From NCBI GenBank assembly GCA_028829895.1, contig CM054179.1, positions 51,109,391-51,173,390 of the forward strand: a stretch of DNA of 64,000 nt, in the 5' to 3' direction. A program made the translations under genes and the position numbers. The notes under the pieces are model-generated. The model worked only from the letters and a program-made list of their open reading frames with translations. It was not told the DNA's origin and did no database searches. Origin of the DNA: Sinotaia quadrata (Eukaryota > Mollusca > Gastropoda > Architaenioglossa > Viviparidae). Within the stretch, counting starts at the first letter, position 1; each line of letters begins with the position of its first letter. Below, one piece after another: positions 10,713 to 20,875 of this stretch.

Positions 10713-12434
10713 TTAAATGCAAATCTCAAATTCGAAATTATCCCACTCGGCTGGAATAACTTGTGTGCCACAACAAGAAAAGTAACCGACCTTACGCCTA
10801 AACTTAAACATCAAAATCCTGGCGGTCATAAATATCCCGGTATTCTGACCTGTGTCAATCACAACTGTAGTAGTGTACGTGGGTATGCTAACTGCCCCGA
10901 CACTTACGTCCCTTTTGTAAGGCGACCTCAAAAATGTGGTACCGCCATCATATACGTCATTAGAGTTTCTCAGAGCCGTCACGAGGCTCGTACTTGGCGG
11001 AAGAAAAATAAAAATAAAACTGTTTGTCAATCTCGCTGCCTGGTCTGCAGCCGCTGTCACTGTCCCAGTGACGTCATCAAAAACTTTTTCTGTACATCGA
11101 CCTTTTCTTTTTGAATACCGCGGTTGATCAACCGACCAAAATTTATTCTGAAATGCTTTGGCAAAAACAAATGGGGCCTGAACTTCTAACTGATCACGAC
11201 ACGAAGCTGCTGGTTCAGAGGTAGCAGCATTATGCGAAAAAATCTGCTCTGCATCTAATACGTCATTTGACACCAGAGCTGCCTCGCGAAACTCACACGA
11301 CGAGAAAGTTGCAAAAGTGTAGCTATTAGTGGCCGGGTCGTCAAGACAACTGAATCTATCTGGCTTGCTTGTCTGAACAAACGAATGGCTTTGTGTAGTA
11401 CTTAGCGGTTCAATCAGTGCACTAGACTTATGCTCAGAAGGCGATACTGAATTCAAAACGAACTTTGAAACTTCGGACTGTACTTCTATCGCGATAGGTG
11501 TTGTACATATCAAATCAGAAAATATCGGCGGTCCTGCTAGAGAAGTTTCCGTAGTCGAAAAAGATAGACACTGTTCTTGCCGCGATGGGGAAAACAGAAC
11601 AGACGATTGTCCTGAGAGATCTACAGAAGGCTTAGTTGTCTCACTCAAGTGATCAATTATCACAGAACATGGTGAAGGACTTGGATAAGAAACTTCGGCG
11701 CTATTATTGTCACTAACACCAGAATCAAAATTAAAATCAAACCCAAACTGGATATCTAACTTGGGCATTTCGTAATCAGGCATCTCTACTGCTACTGTAG
11801 GAATCTTTGATGGAGAAAGACGCTTTAAATCTAGCGGACTATTTTCTTTATCAACACACTCACTAGTCACCTCATCTTGTCCCCCAAGGAATTTAATCTC
11901 GTCACCCAATTCCTGTAAAACACCCGACTCTTCGAGCGGTGCTTCGAGAGAGTCATCTATCATACCCACAGCACTCAGCCGAGTAGCTTCCCCCGTCGTC
12001 ACGACAGTAGTCTCCTCCCCATCCGACACCTTAACCTGGTCAATTTTCTGATTCCTCAATTGTATGGCTCTAGTTTCTGCGTCCATTCTTTCTACCTCTC
12101 TCATAATTGCCTCTATTCCTTCTATCTCTGCCTTCAATTTTTCCATCTCTATCTCTTCTATCTGTCTCTTTAGTTCCTCTATAAACTGCTCCAGTTCTTC
12201 CCCCACTAACCCCTTTTCCTTTCCCAGGTCTCGAAATTCCTCTCTACATCTTGCTTCTCTCTTTAACGTCAGAATCTCTTCTGCAGTAAGAAATCCTACG
12301 TCCTCTGCCGTCATCCCTAATACCTCTAACTCGAATTCTGCCAAGACCTGTCTTCTAACCTTAACTTCAACTGTCTCCCCAAGTTTCTTTCCTTTTCTCT
12401 TATCTTTTCTCCTAGTCTTAACTGATTCGGCCAT
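10713..12434 (-). CDS. 573-aa element ORF, Gag-like N-terminus, otherwise unknown
   Basis: The only long ORF in the window, starting 272 nt inside the 5' LTR boundary at the first good ATG. Residues 7-18 are a basic patch (KTRRKDKRKGKK). Residues about 51-130 are Glu/Lys/Arg-rich, with helical heptad-like spacing and almost no proline, so probably a coiled coil. Residues 130-430 are acidic and then Ser/Thr/Pro-rich, so probably disordered. A second basic patch (RYSKRKGRC) lies near 440-450. The last 100 residues are more hydrophobic and include VVIDTGQNTGIF, with DTG at about 527-529. The charged coiled-coil start recalls Gag N-termini of invertebrate Gypsy-type elements; that is inference. 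There is no CCHC knuckle, and the region after DTG does not look like a complete retropepsin. The frame is undisrupted, as expected for a recent insertion. Particle assembly or RNA binding is plausible but unproven. Confidence 0.8.
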   Translation of the reverse strand: MAESVKTRRKDKRKGKKLGETVEVKVRRQVLAEFELEVLGMTAEDVGFLTAEEILTLKREARCREEFRDLGKEKGLVGEELEQFIEELKRQIEEIEMEKLKAEIEGIEAIMREVERMDAETRAIQLRNQKIDQVKVSDGEETTVVTTGEATRLSAVGMIDDSLEAPLEESGVLQELGDEIKFLGGQDEVTSECVDKENSPLDLKRLSPSKIPTVAVEMPDYEMPKLDIQFGFDFNFDSGVSDNNSAEVSYPSPSPCSVIIDHLSETTKPSVDLSGQSSVLFSPSRQEQCLSFSTTETSLAGPPIFSDLICTTPIAIEVQSEVSKFVLNSVSPSEHKSSALIEPLSTTQSHSFVQTSKPDRFSCLDDPATNSYTFATFSSCEFREAALVSNDVLDAEQIFSHNAATSEPAASCRDQLEVQAPFVFAKAFQNKFWSVDQPRYSKRKGRCTEKVFDDVTGTVTAAADQAARLTNSFIFIFLPPSTSLVTALRNSNDVYDGGTTFLRSPYKRDVSVGAVSIPTYTTTVVIDTGQNTGIFMTARILMFKFRRKVGYFSCCGTQVIPAEWDNFEFEICI

Positions 12435-12683
12435 ATTAACTTCCCAATCCTAACGACCACAACAACACAACACAGTCAAGAAAAAGTCTAAGATCGCTTA
12501 ACGTTTGTACAGGGAAACTCGTAATCCTAAACGTGCACAATCAATTTCAAAAATATTTTGCACACAAAAATCCACAATGCAAAAATTCAATACACACAAT
12601 ACCTATCCAATGATGATGATGAAAATGAAGATAGGAAAGCAGAAAAAAGAAATGATCTCATACACACAATTCTTACCCTAAAT
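12435..12683 (-). other. Internal 5' leader of the element
   Basis: AC-rich untranslated sequence between the primer-binding site and the ORF start. It contains no ATG-initiated ORF of note on the minus strand. In retroelements this interval usually carries packaging or dimerisation signals, which I cannot identify here. Confidence 0.55.
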
Positions 12684-12701
12684 CACGTCAGAGGGTCACC
12701 A
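12684..12701 (-). other. Primer-binding site
   Basis: On the minus strand, four T residues after the LTR end (CA at 12,706) are followed by TGGTGACCCTCTGACGTG. The TGG pairs with the universal CCA 3' end of a tRNA. The TGGTGACCC..GACGTG form is of the kind seen in Gypsy-like elements. I cannot assign the tRNA without a database. Confidence 0.82.
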
Positions 12702-13762
12702 AAAATGTCGCGGGGCGTCGTGGGCGTTGCTGGCCCCTATCTCCTCCTCGGTGGGTAGGGGGGGGGGGTCAGACCCAGTAGCTGCGACTTGCCGGGATCA
12801 CACCGAACGATCAGATGTTGATGATCGTTCTCACACTCAGACACCACGAATAGTCTTGTGGGGGTAGGATTAGCTTTATTCTGAGATGTGGGGTAAAATG
12901 TGAAAGCCGGCGTGAGTGTGTGTGAGCAGGCGTGTGAATGTCGTGTGAGGGACGTACGGAACGAACAAACAAACAACCGCACCAACATACACTTTCAAAA
13001 CCCGAGAAAAGCTCAACTCTTGAGGAAGAGTTAACAAAGAATTTAATTTTTTAAAAAAAGATTTTAAAATGGAAAAAACGGGCTTAACTCTCACACGGTG
13101 TTAGTCGTTCATTCGATAACATCCACACACGGCATCCATGGGACGGGGAAACATGAGCGATGGAAAATGAAAAAAATAATTAAAAAAAAAAAAATATGAT
13201 GAATAAACTGCAATAATCAACAATAAACGGTGATGACCGTTTTCCCTACTTCCGCCAAAATCGAGTGGCGCAAAATTACTACTACAGCACAACCAGCGGT
13301 AATGACCGCAGAAAAAATATTTAACCTTATGATTTACTAGTTTAAAATTAGTGGGTGGAAAACCCAACGTCAAAGAATGTTAATCTTCACTTAAAACTGC
13401 AAACATTATCCATTAAATAAAAGTCAAAGTAAATGTTCATGAAAAATAATTCAGTGATGAAAAACGTTTATATTCTCTCTCTAACCTACCTACCTAGTAA
13501 TGCACCTCCTAATAAAATTTTTCCTACTTACTAGTATTATACGTTGAATCGTCGACGCAGGAACACACAGCACAAAAAAAACGAAATAGTCACATCTGCC
13601 GGCAAACACAAAACGTCACAGTTTCTGTCCTCAGAAAAATAGCATGCTTGTCGATGAAAACTCGATACACGGAGAGTGCAGTACGTACGTATAAACTTGC
13701 GACTTGCAAATACTCGCCCCACGTTGCCTAACGCTGGGGTACCCGGTTCTATGACGAAGAAC

Positions 13763-13962
13763 ACGGACGGCTGTCTTCCACGACAGTAACCAAGATCCAA
13801 AATCAATCAATCGACGGACATCTGTCTTCTGCGACGGTCCAAGATCCAAAATCAATCAATCAACGGACACCTGTCTTCTGCGACGGTCCAAGACCCAAAG
13901 TCAATCAATCAACGGACACCTGTCTTCTGCGACGGTCCAAGATCCAAAATCAATCAACGGAG
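13763..13962. repeat. 49-bp tandem repeat inside the 5' LTR
   Basis: Identical in sequence and copy number to the array at 8,561-8,760. If transcription starts near 14,289, these repeats are transcribed within R. Confidence 0.92.
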
Positions 13963-14288
13963 GGCTGCCTACAGCAGCAGCAGCAGCTCCGATATGTGAG
14001 TGGCGTCGAATATTCTTCTCTCGGCGCAATCCTGGTCCCTTCAGCTCATTCCCCTGATGGCCAGCTATTGCCCAAGGTTCGGATCCAAACGTAGAATAAT
14101 AATTAGGACTAGCTTTATAGGCTGCCACGAAGAATTGAGTGTGACCAAAACACACGTCTAATTCTATATCCTACGAGGAGAATATTCAGTCCATTTCCTC
14201 CCCGGTCATAACGGTGATGGAAAGATTGTCTGGGCTCAGTGTAGGTACGATGGCCTTACACCTCTCTGTAGCCCAGACAGACGCACAC

Positions 14289-14320
14289 TGAAGAAAAATA
14301 GCTCCGTCAGTCCTCTTATA
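14289..14320 (-). promoter_or_regulatory. Candidate LTR core promoter (TATA plus initiator)
   Basis: On the minus strand TATAAGAGG begins at about 14,320 and TCAGTGTG lies near 14,290, with its A about 31 nt from the first T of the TATA motif. That is the canonical spacing between a TATA box and a TCAGT-type initiator. The start would make U3 about 490 bp and R unusually long (about 1.4 kb). The equivalent site in the 3' LTR is at 9,087-9,118. Confidence 0.5.
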
Positions 14321-14780
14321 CAAAATTATTTCTCACTCTCTCCAAGATCAAACTCCCGCGTGTATCCTTGCTTTACCCACGCTAAAAAGGTGCATTACTT
14401 CTGAGGTGCAATACGTCTAGTAATATAGTCCCTAATTAAATTTGTAATAATAATTGATAATAAAAATCAAACTCATTTTCAAGATACTGTAATCACAATT
14501 TTTGAACATCTAACTCAAATAATTTATCAATTGTATTTTAAAAAAAATATAGGAAACATGAAATTACAAACTTGCTGACGGTGTACGCCAACACAATAAG
14601 CAGACGACTTGACAGAAAATGTAAACAAACGCGCTGACTGTGCACGTAATTAAAGACGTCATTTTGCTAGCAGACGACACTTGTTAAAACTAACGTCTGT
14701 TGCGTCGCCCGATGGCCAAGTGGAGATAATCGGGGATAAAAATTAATTTTCTGGTTACCTCCCCCTGTTTTTCCGTGACA

Positions 14781-15040
14781 GTGTTCAAATTAATTTTGTA
14801 TTAAACAAAGTAAATTCGATGCTAGAATTAATTTCTTGTTAAAGATTCGAAATTAATGTGTTAAAATGACAACATATGTCACAATTAGTCTTAATAAGAG
14901 TAAAAAATAGCTCCAAACTAGGATGGTACTAAACACAGCAAAACATTTATGACAAACCATTTTTAAAGACTCGGTATCAATGTCATCAAAAGAAAACCCT
15001 GTGTTATAGTCCACGATAAGATATTGTTGGAGGTACATTT
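14781..15040. repeat. Apparent continuation of the 5.5-7.5 kb minisatellite
   Basis: The sequence after the LTR repeats TTAATTTTGTATTAAACAAAG and TTCTTGTTAAAGATTC variants, similar to units at 7,270-7,350 just left of the element. This suggests the element split one array. Divergence is high. Confidence 0.6.
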
Positions 15041-17849
15041 ACATACATTTACACACAAACATCACCCACACTCAATGTGACATCGGGCCATAGGCAAATT
15101 ATGTTCCTTGTTTTCTATTATTTCTTTTTCTGTATTAATAATTTGTAATTGATAATTACTAGTTATGGCTGACCTCCGAATGGCCTATTATGTAATCTGT
15201 TGTACCCACCTAGCTACACGCAGTAAAGGATTTAGGTCAAGTTCATTGATCACGCATTGTCAATGGAGAAGTATAGAAGGGATAGAAGTGACAATATGGA
15301 TGGATTAATCTTGACAGGATATGGGATGCCTTTATATGGACATTTGCATTCCATTGAATGACGTGAGAAAACTTGTAGTTTGACCCAGAGTCATTCATAT
15401 ATATATTGCTGGTAGACATGCACATTCTAACGGACTGTTCCCACACCATATAGAAGGGCTGAAATCTGCACAGATGAGAAGGTTTTGCACGTTTCTGAGA
15501 ATACTGGCCTTTGTTCTTCCTTATCATCGTGATTTTCTGCTGAACTGATCCTCATGATCACTATGAAATTCACACCCGACTCTAGCCACAGGCTAATGGT
15601 TGTTACATTATCTTTGGACATCGTAAACACAGGTGAGATGGCATTGCACAAATAAAACAACAATTTGAATTCACCTCTATCGATGACAACAGAGCTAAGT
15701 GATCTCAAATCACACAATCTATAATCGACCAGAGGGACAATAATCAGATAAACATTCGCTAACATTTGGAAGTAATTAGACGGTCTCGTTGACCTGTGTT
15801 TTTGGAAAGCAAATGCTATTGTTTCCTTTTTGTTGTTATTATTAAATATTTTTTCTTCTTGTTATCTTAAACCCACACTTTGGATAATTGTTGGTGTTAC
15901 AGAGAAGTGTTGGCTGGGGTTCTGAGCCAGAAATATGTGGATATTATATAAGTCATAATTAATCAAAGGGAAAGATAACTTTCGACAACTCAAGACACGT
16001 CAGCTAATTTGTCTGTCACTATGTTAGATGAATAATGGTTCCAAAAATGGGTCAGACATAGAGATTGTAGGAGAGATGAGGCCGCCTGGGCTGTTGTCAG
16101 TATTAGAGCTAATATAATACATTTAACAATTAATAATTTTGAGTCCGATAAAGTGACAAGGTCATTAAATAAAACTCGACACGTGACACTCATTATTCAC
16201 AAATACGTGAATATTATAAGAAAGGAATTGAAAGACTGGGTCAAAATTGAACATAAATAGTGGACATGTGAGAAAAGAAGGTTGTGTTGTTGTTTGCAAA
16301 AAATATTTTAGTGTTGATCAGTTAAATTGTAGTGCAGTAATTGAAAGCTAAAAATAGATACAATACTGAGAGAGATACAAACACATGACACGCTTTGCAC
16401 ACAAAATGACTTTCATATCAGATTGAAGAAGACACATGAAAACATTTTTCTCCAGTGCCTGATATTTCAGAACACATAAACAGACTTTGCATAACATGAT
16501 GCACTCATAGAATAGTCCCAATTTTGAAGCCAGCAGCATTCTTGTACAAGTCCCTTTTAATGAAATGGTAAATTATCATCAACGACCCACCCACTTGCCA
16601 AAGAATAACAGCCTCCTGTCTGGCTCAAGTCACATATTTCGCTTTCGACAGTGAGAGTCTTGGATAATGTTACGTAATACAGCTGTGGGGGGGAGGGGGG
16701 TGTAACCTTTCTGTCTTTGGCTTTTGTATTATTATCATCTAAGGCCTCGCAAACAACGACCACTGTCAGTAAACAGGATTGTTTAGAAACGCGACAGTAC
16801 GTTCTGTTTTCTTGTCTCCATCTTGCCTAAAATAGCTTAAAATTCTTTGCCTCCTTCGCAGTGTCGTCATTTATACTGAAGACCGATGTATGTATGTCTG
16901 TCTCCATTCCACGTATTAGTGTAACGAGCGTGCTGTTTGCAAAACAGGAAACACCCTACAAATCCACCTTCTAGTAGCTAACGCATCCTCCCCACAAATT
17001 TGCATAAATGAACAGCTACTGGGTCGATTTAATTCCGAGAAGCATTGCTGATAACCATTGCTGTTTCTCGACCAATTTTCAAATTTGAAATTGATAGTAT
17101 GCAATTCAAGTTATTGCCTTGTATGAAACTGATAGGTGTACAATTCGGGCTATTACCTTGTCTATATTTTCTATGCTGAGCACGCAATAAAGTTTGATCT
17201 TATTTCATTATTTGCTTGCTGTCATGGAAATAACTAAAGAATCACTTTTGAAAGCTCCTTCGTAGTCAATTTTAAGAAGGCTGGGCAAACATGTCATCTG
17301 CTTGTTAGATATAAAGACCCATGGTGACTAGCTTTGATGGTTCTGAATATGGGTCGTGAATAAAAAGAGTTATCTTCAAAATTAAACTCACTAGAATTTT
17401 ATTTATTTGAATTATGAACGAAAATGTGAAACTATACTTTTAATAAAGTACATTCCCTAACCCCAAACCGCACAAATGAAATATAATAATTCCCAGCCAC
17501 CGTACAATTGTTAAGGAAATGATTGCTCACATTTTGTGGCTGTAATGACGCAGTGCTTGCGTAGGCGTCTTCGTCACAGAGAGTGTACGCACTACATCAG
17601 CATTACGTTAGATCAAAAGTGTTTCTTTTATCGCCCAGTAAACTTTATTTCTACAATATTAATACATATTAAGCTTGTGATAAAAGTAGTAGTTTGCCAA
17701 AGGCAGGATTCCATTATTGCAGGTGCCGTGTAAGATTTAGATTTCTCTTCCTATATGTATTGCTATACAAGTCCCTGTCAAACCCTGAATATACTGTCAC
17801 ATCTATAAGTACTGCGAGTCTTGGTCTATATTTTACATGTAAGCGTACA
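15041..17849. other. Gene-free AT-rich stretch
   Basis: Unique sequence with only short open frames (the longest is 112 codons at 15,427-15,765, minus, low complexity and unrecognised). A G-rich tract lies at 16,687-16,700. No exon, RNA-gene or transposon signal that I can support. Confidence 0.5.
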
Positions 17850-18075
17850 GTTGAAGTCATTGATTTGTGGTGTAGTTGTTATGGTGGAGTCGTTATGTTG
17901 AAGTCACTGATTTGTGGTGTAGTTGTTATTGTGGTGTAGTCGTTATGTTTAAGTCTATGATTTGTGATGCAGTCGTTATGCTTAAGTCTATGATTTGTGG
18001 TGTAGTCGTTATGCTTAAGTCTATGATTTGTGGTGTAGTCGTTCTGTTTAAGTCTTATATTTATGGTGCAGTCTA
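17850..18075. repeat. Minisatellite, about 33-bp unit, 6-7 copies
   Basis: Copies of GATTTGTGGTGTAGTCGTTA with TGCTTAAGTCTAT in tandem. Open frames on both strands are period-3 artefacts. Confidence 0.9.
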
Positions 18076-20306
18076 TTGTCTTCGATTGATTGACAGGGAA
18101 TCCTGCCAAACTAGCAGCACGTGAAGTAATGAAAAGAACGTTGAAATTATATCTCGAAAACATCTTAAGTTAGATCATGCGGTACGGTTCTGGACATTAG
18201 ATCATAATCACAAACGAGCATTTAACATGTGTTACTTGGGAAGTGAATTAGCAGATCCATGCCGAGAAAACATTCATATAAGTGAAAAGGCGTCTTTCAC
18301 TAAAGAAAGGACGAAGAACAAGCCAAACACTTGCACCTTTTCTATATTCACATATTTTCTCTTTTACTTCCTCAATTAATTCTGAACTGTCATCTTCAAT
18401 TCAAGACTTAGAAATAAACGTTTTGAATTATTTCCAGTTATTAATGAATGACGAATTGCTACGGGTCGAGAGAAGAAAACAACGATAGCAGCGAATGACT
18501 TGCATTATCGAGTGCGCGAATACTAAGATCACACCATTGTGGATGACGCCATTCATGTCTCTTGTTGACGTCTTCGCGCGCACAAGTTTAATTGGGTTGG
18601 AGTGATGCCCCTTGTAAATAGATAATGAAAGTGAACGAATGCGCGATCAGAAGAGTCCATTGGAATCCTTCCTACAAGCTCGTCTGATTATAACATCTCC
18701 CCACGTCTCTAGTATGCGAAGACTATATCTATACTGATATATTTTGGAAATGTCAATAAATGTATTTTCCTAAACGGTTAAAAAATAAAATGAAACGGCG
18801 ATTTAGAGAGAAAATATCGTGAAGTAAATTAAAAGAGACGTGAAATGGAAAATGATGATAGAGTGAAAAATAAATACGTAAAATAAGGAAGTAATAAATA
18901 AATGAGAGAATGACTGCATAAAACACTGATCGAATAAAAGAAAAACGAAATGAGTGATGATGAAAAGAGTGAAGGAATGAAAGAATCCGGCAAGTGAAAA
19001 ATTGCAGAAGTGAACCATGGAGAGAAAGTAAGAAAAACACAAAAAAGTTAGTCACTGAAGGAAAGAAGTGAAAGGGTGATTAAGAGAGACAAAATTTGCA
19101 CGAATAAAGGAAGGTCTGAAAGAGTGCAAGAGTAATTGAAAAACTGATTGAATAAAACAGCAAGTGACTGAAAGACATGGCAGAGGGAAAAAACAGTGAT
19201 TGATGGGTTGAAGAAGTAAGAAATGGGAATACTTTACTTTTCCTGTTTTAATCATAGATATCAATGATCAATATTTAATTTCAAGGCAATGGGAACCCTG
19301 GAAGCGTCGATAGAGAAAACGTTATGAGCCATACTCTGTACAATGTACAACCATAATTATTCAATACGCACTACAGTGGGTCACTGAGTAATTATTCACA
19401 TAAAACACTTCCTATGCAACCCACATTTCATTTAAGAAAATCAGCTCTCTATTAGATACACTAGATGATGTAAACCACAAATATTAACACTGACGATAAA
19501 AATGGAAATATGTATCGTTGTGACTCAGAAAGTTTCTGTTAGGTCTTCTCGACAAACATAATGATAATAGGAAATTAAAAAAAAAACTCACGTAGCTGTC
19601 ATCAAACGTATGCTTTTACAATAAAAATAATTTAATTCATTGCAGGCTTTCAATGCTATAAATTAACACTTTGATAAGACAACACGCTTTGACCTTTCCA
19701 TCTATATTAACATTAACTGGTAACCTACGCAAAAACAAATACATGATATGGTTATGCTATTATCGTTTTCTGAATTCTGTAGGCAATTATTATTTACCTT
19801 TGAGAATTGAGATCATCCTTCACAAAATAATTCGTTTGTCATCTGACTGCAAATCCCGTATATACATGGAATTTAAGGTCAACTTTAAGATTTCACTTAT
19901 TTGGAAAGTATAAAACCTATTATGTAATAATCTGGAACATTTCCGCTATGGTCGAACTTTAAATATTAAATTAAGAGCAATTTTAATGACACAACCCCGT
20001 TATTTGCTCTTCAAAGGGACCAAAATGCCTTACTTTTTTTTTTTATCTCCCCTTAGCTCTGAATTGATCTCCTATAATTATGAATTAAAGTAAAATGTTG
20101 TTCCTCCTATGTTATGATGTGAGAGCATTTTTAGATGACCTTAAAATAATTGTCCACCAAATGCTTTGGAAAATAAGTTGAAGAATGTTAACAAGGATGG
20201 GATTCAGTTGTTGAATCAGTGATTGGCGAGACTAGTCACGTGAGGTCCGATAGAGAGTTGCTGGATGCGGTGCCACACATGGCTCTAACGACAATAAAGA
20301 TAGAAT
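18076..20306. other. Gene-free stretch
   Basis: Mostly unique AT-rich DNA. 18,780-19,250 is purine-rich (GAAA/GTGA-like) on plus, which creates two Phe/Ser-rich minus-strand frames that I reject. Nothing else recognised. Confidence 0.5.
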
Positions 20307-20343
20307 TATAGTGTGCTTTTATGCCTTCCATAAAAGCACTATA
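20307..20343. repeat. Short near-perfect hairpin
   Basis: The left arm TATAGTGTGCTTTTATG pairs with the right arm CATAAAAGCACTATA across a 5-nt loop, with a 2-nt bulge in the left arm. Too small to classify; it may be a transposon end remnant. Confidence 0.7.
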
Positions 20344-20396
20344 AAATCAAGCTAATTGTCTATTCTATAGGTTTATTCATTCAGTTTAGATTTAGT

Positions 20397-20398
<2 letters not shown>

Positions 20399-20461
<63 letters not shown>
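20399..20461. repeat. (TA)n microsatellite
   Basis: About 31 perfect TA units. Confidence 0.98.
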
Positions 20462-20464
<3 letters not shown>

Positions 20465-20740
20465 TAGTGGTACATGTAATTATTTGCATTCTAATTGTGC
20501 TTGCGTTTTCATCAAAGTGTGCAGTTTTCCATTTATAGTTTAAATCATTCAAGGCAAACAACGGTTAATGATTGTTGAATAAAATTGTTAAATCTGTTTA
20601 CCTTTATCATGAAATTTGCTTGTAGCACTTATGGCATTTCTATGTTTGTGATTGCTAAAAAAAATTAGCTGTGACTCTACCCGACTGTTTTTCAGCTTCT
20701 TCTCAAAATAAATTACGAGATATCTGTCTTATTTTGATCA

Positions 20741-20875
20741 TTGCTTAGTGGCTAATTATTCCTTTTTGCTTAGTGGCTAATTATTCATTTTTTCTTAGTG
20801 GCTAATTATTCGAGTTTGCTTAGTGGCTAATTATTCGATTTTGCTTAGTGGCTAATTATTCGATTTTTCTTAGTA
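20741..20875. repeat. Minisatellite, about 25-bp unit, 5-6 copies
   Basis: TTGCTTAGTGGCTAATTATT followed by CGATT or CATTT repeats in tandem with few changes, so it is young. Confidence 0.93.

Larger units (their letters stand above)
7503..14780 (-). mobile_element. Young long-LTR retrotransposon lacking pol (LARD-like)
   Basis: The element has two direct LTRs (2,076 and 2,075 bp) bounded by TG..CA. A purine-only tract lies immediately inside the LTR at the low-coordinate end, and a TGG-starting primer-binding site lies just inside the other. These signals and the only long ORF all point to the minus strand. By eye the LTRs differ by one single-base indel in the G-run near 7,564, so insertion is recent. 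The internal 3,127 bp encodes one 573-residue protein. I find no YxDD reverse transcriptase, RNase H, HHCC/DDE integrase or CCHC knuckle in any frame. Long LTRs plus a non-pol interior match the large retrotransposon derivative (LARD) concept; an autonomous partner would supply the enzymes. No clear target-site duplication is visible (AAAAA at 7,498-7,502 versus GTGTT at 14,781-14,785). Confidence 0.93.
12706..14780 (-). repeat. 5' LTR of the element
   Basis: Same sequence as 7,503-9,578 apart from one base (offset 5,202 after the indel). In element orientation it begins TGTCACGG at 14,780 and ends CGACA at 12,706. It carries a CRE-like GACGTCA at 14,655-14,661, the candidate core promoter and the 49-bp repeats. 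Confidence 0.96.

Noticed and set aside
10750..10900. VVIDTG in the element ORF as a retroviral-type protease
   Set aside because: The triplet fits, but the flap and the second hydrophobic-Gly motif expected downstream are not visible, and the ORF ends about 45 residues later. Recorded only as a hint.
10761..12453. Plus-strand frames opposite the 573-codon ORF
   Set aside because: Antisense shadows of the real frame. The 12,064-12,453 one mirrors the Glu/Lys-rich coiled coil as Ser/Leu-rich sequence.
15427..15765. 112-codon minus-strand frame
   Set aside because: No recognisable similarity or signals; length is compatible with chance in this much sequence.
18753..19264. Phe/Ser/His-rich minus-strand frames
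   Set aside because: Direct result of a purine-rich stretch on the plus strand; no conservation or splice signal.
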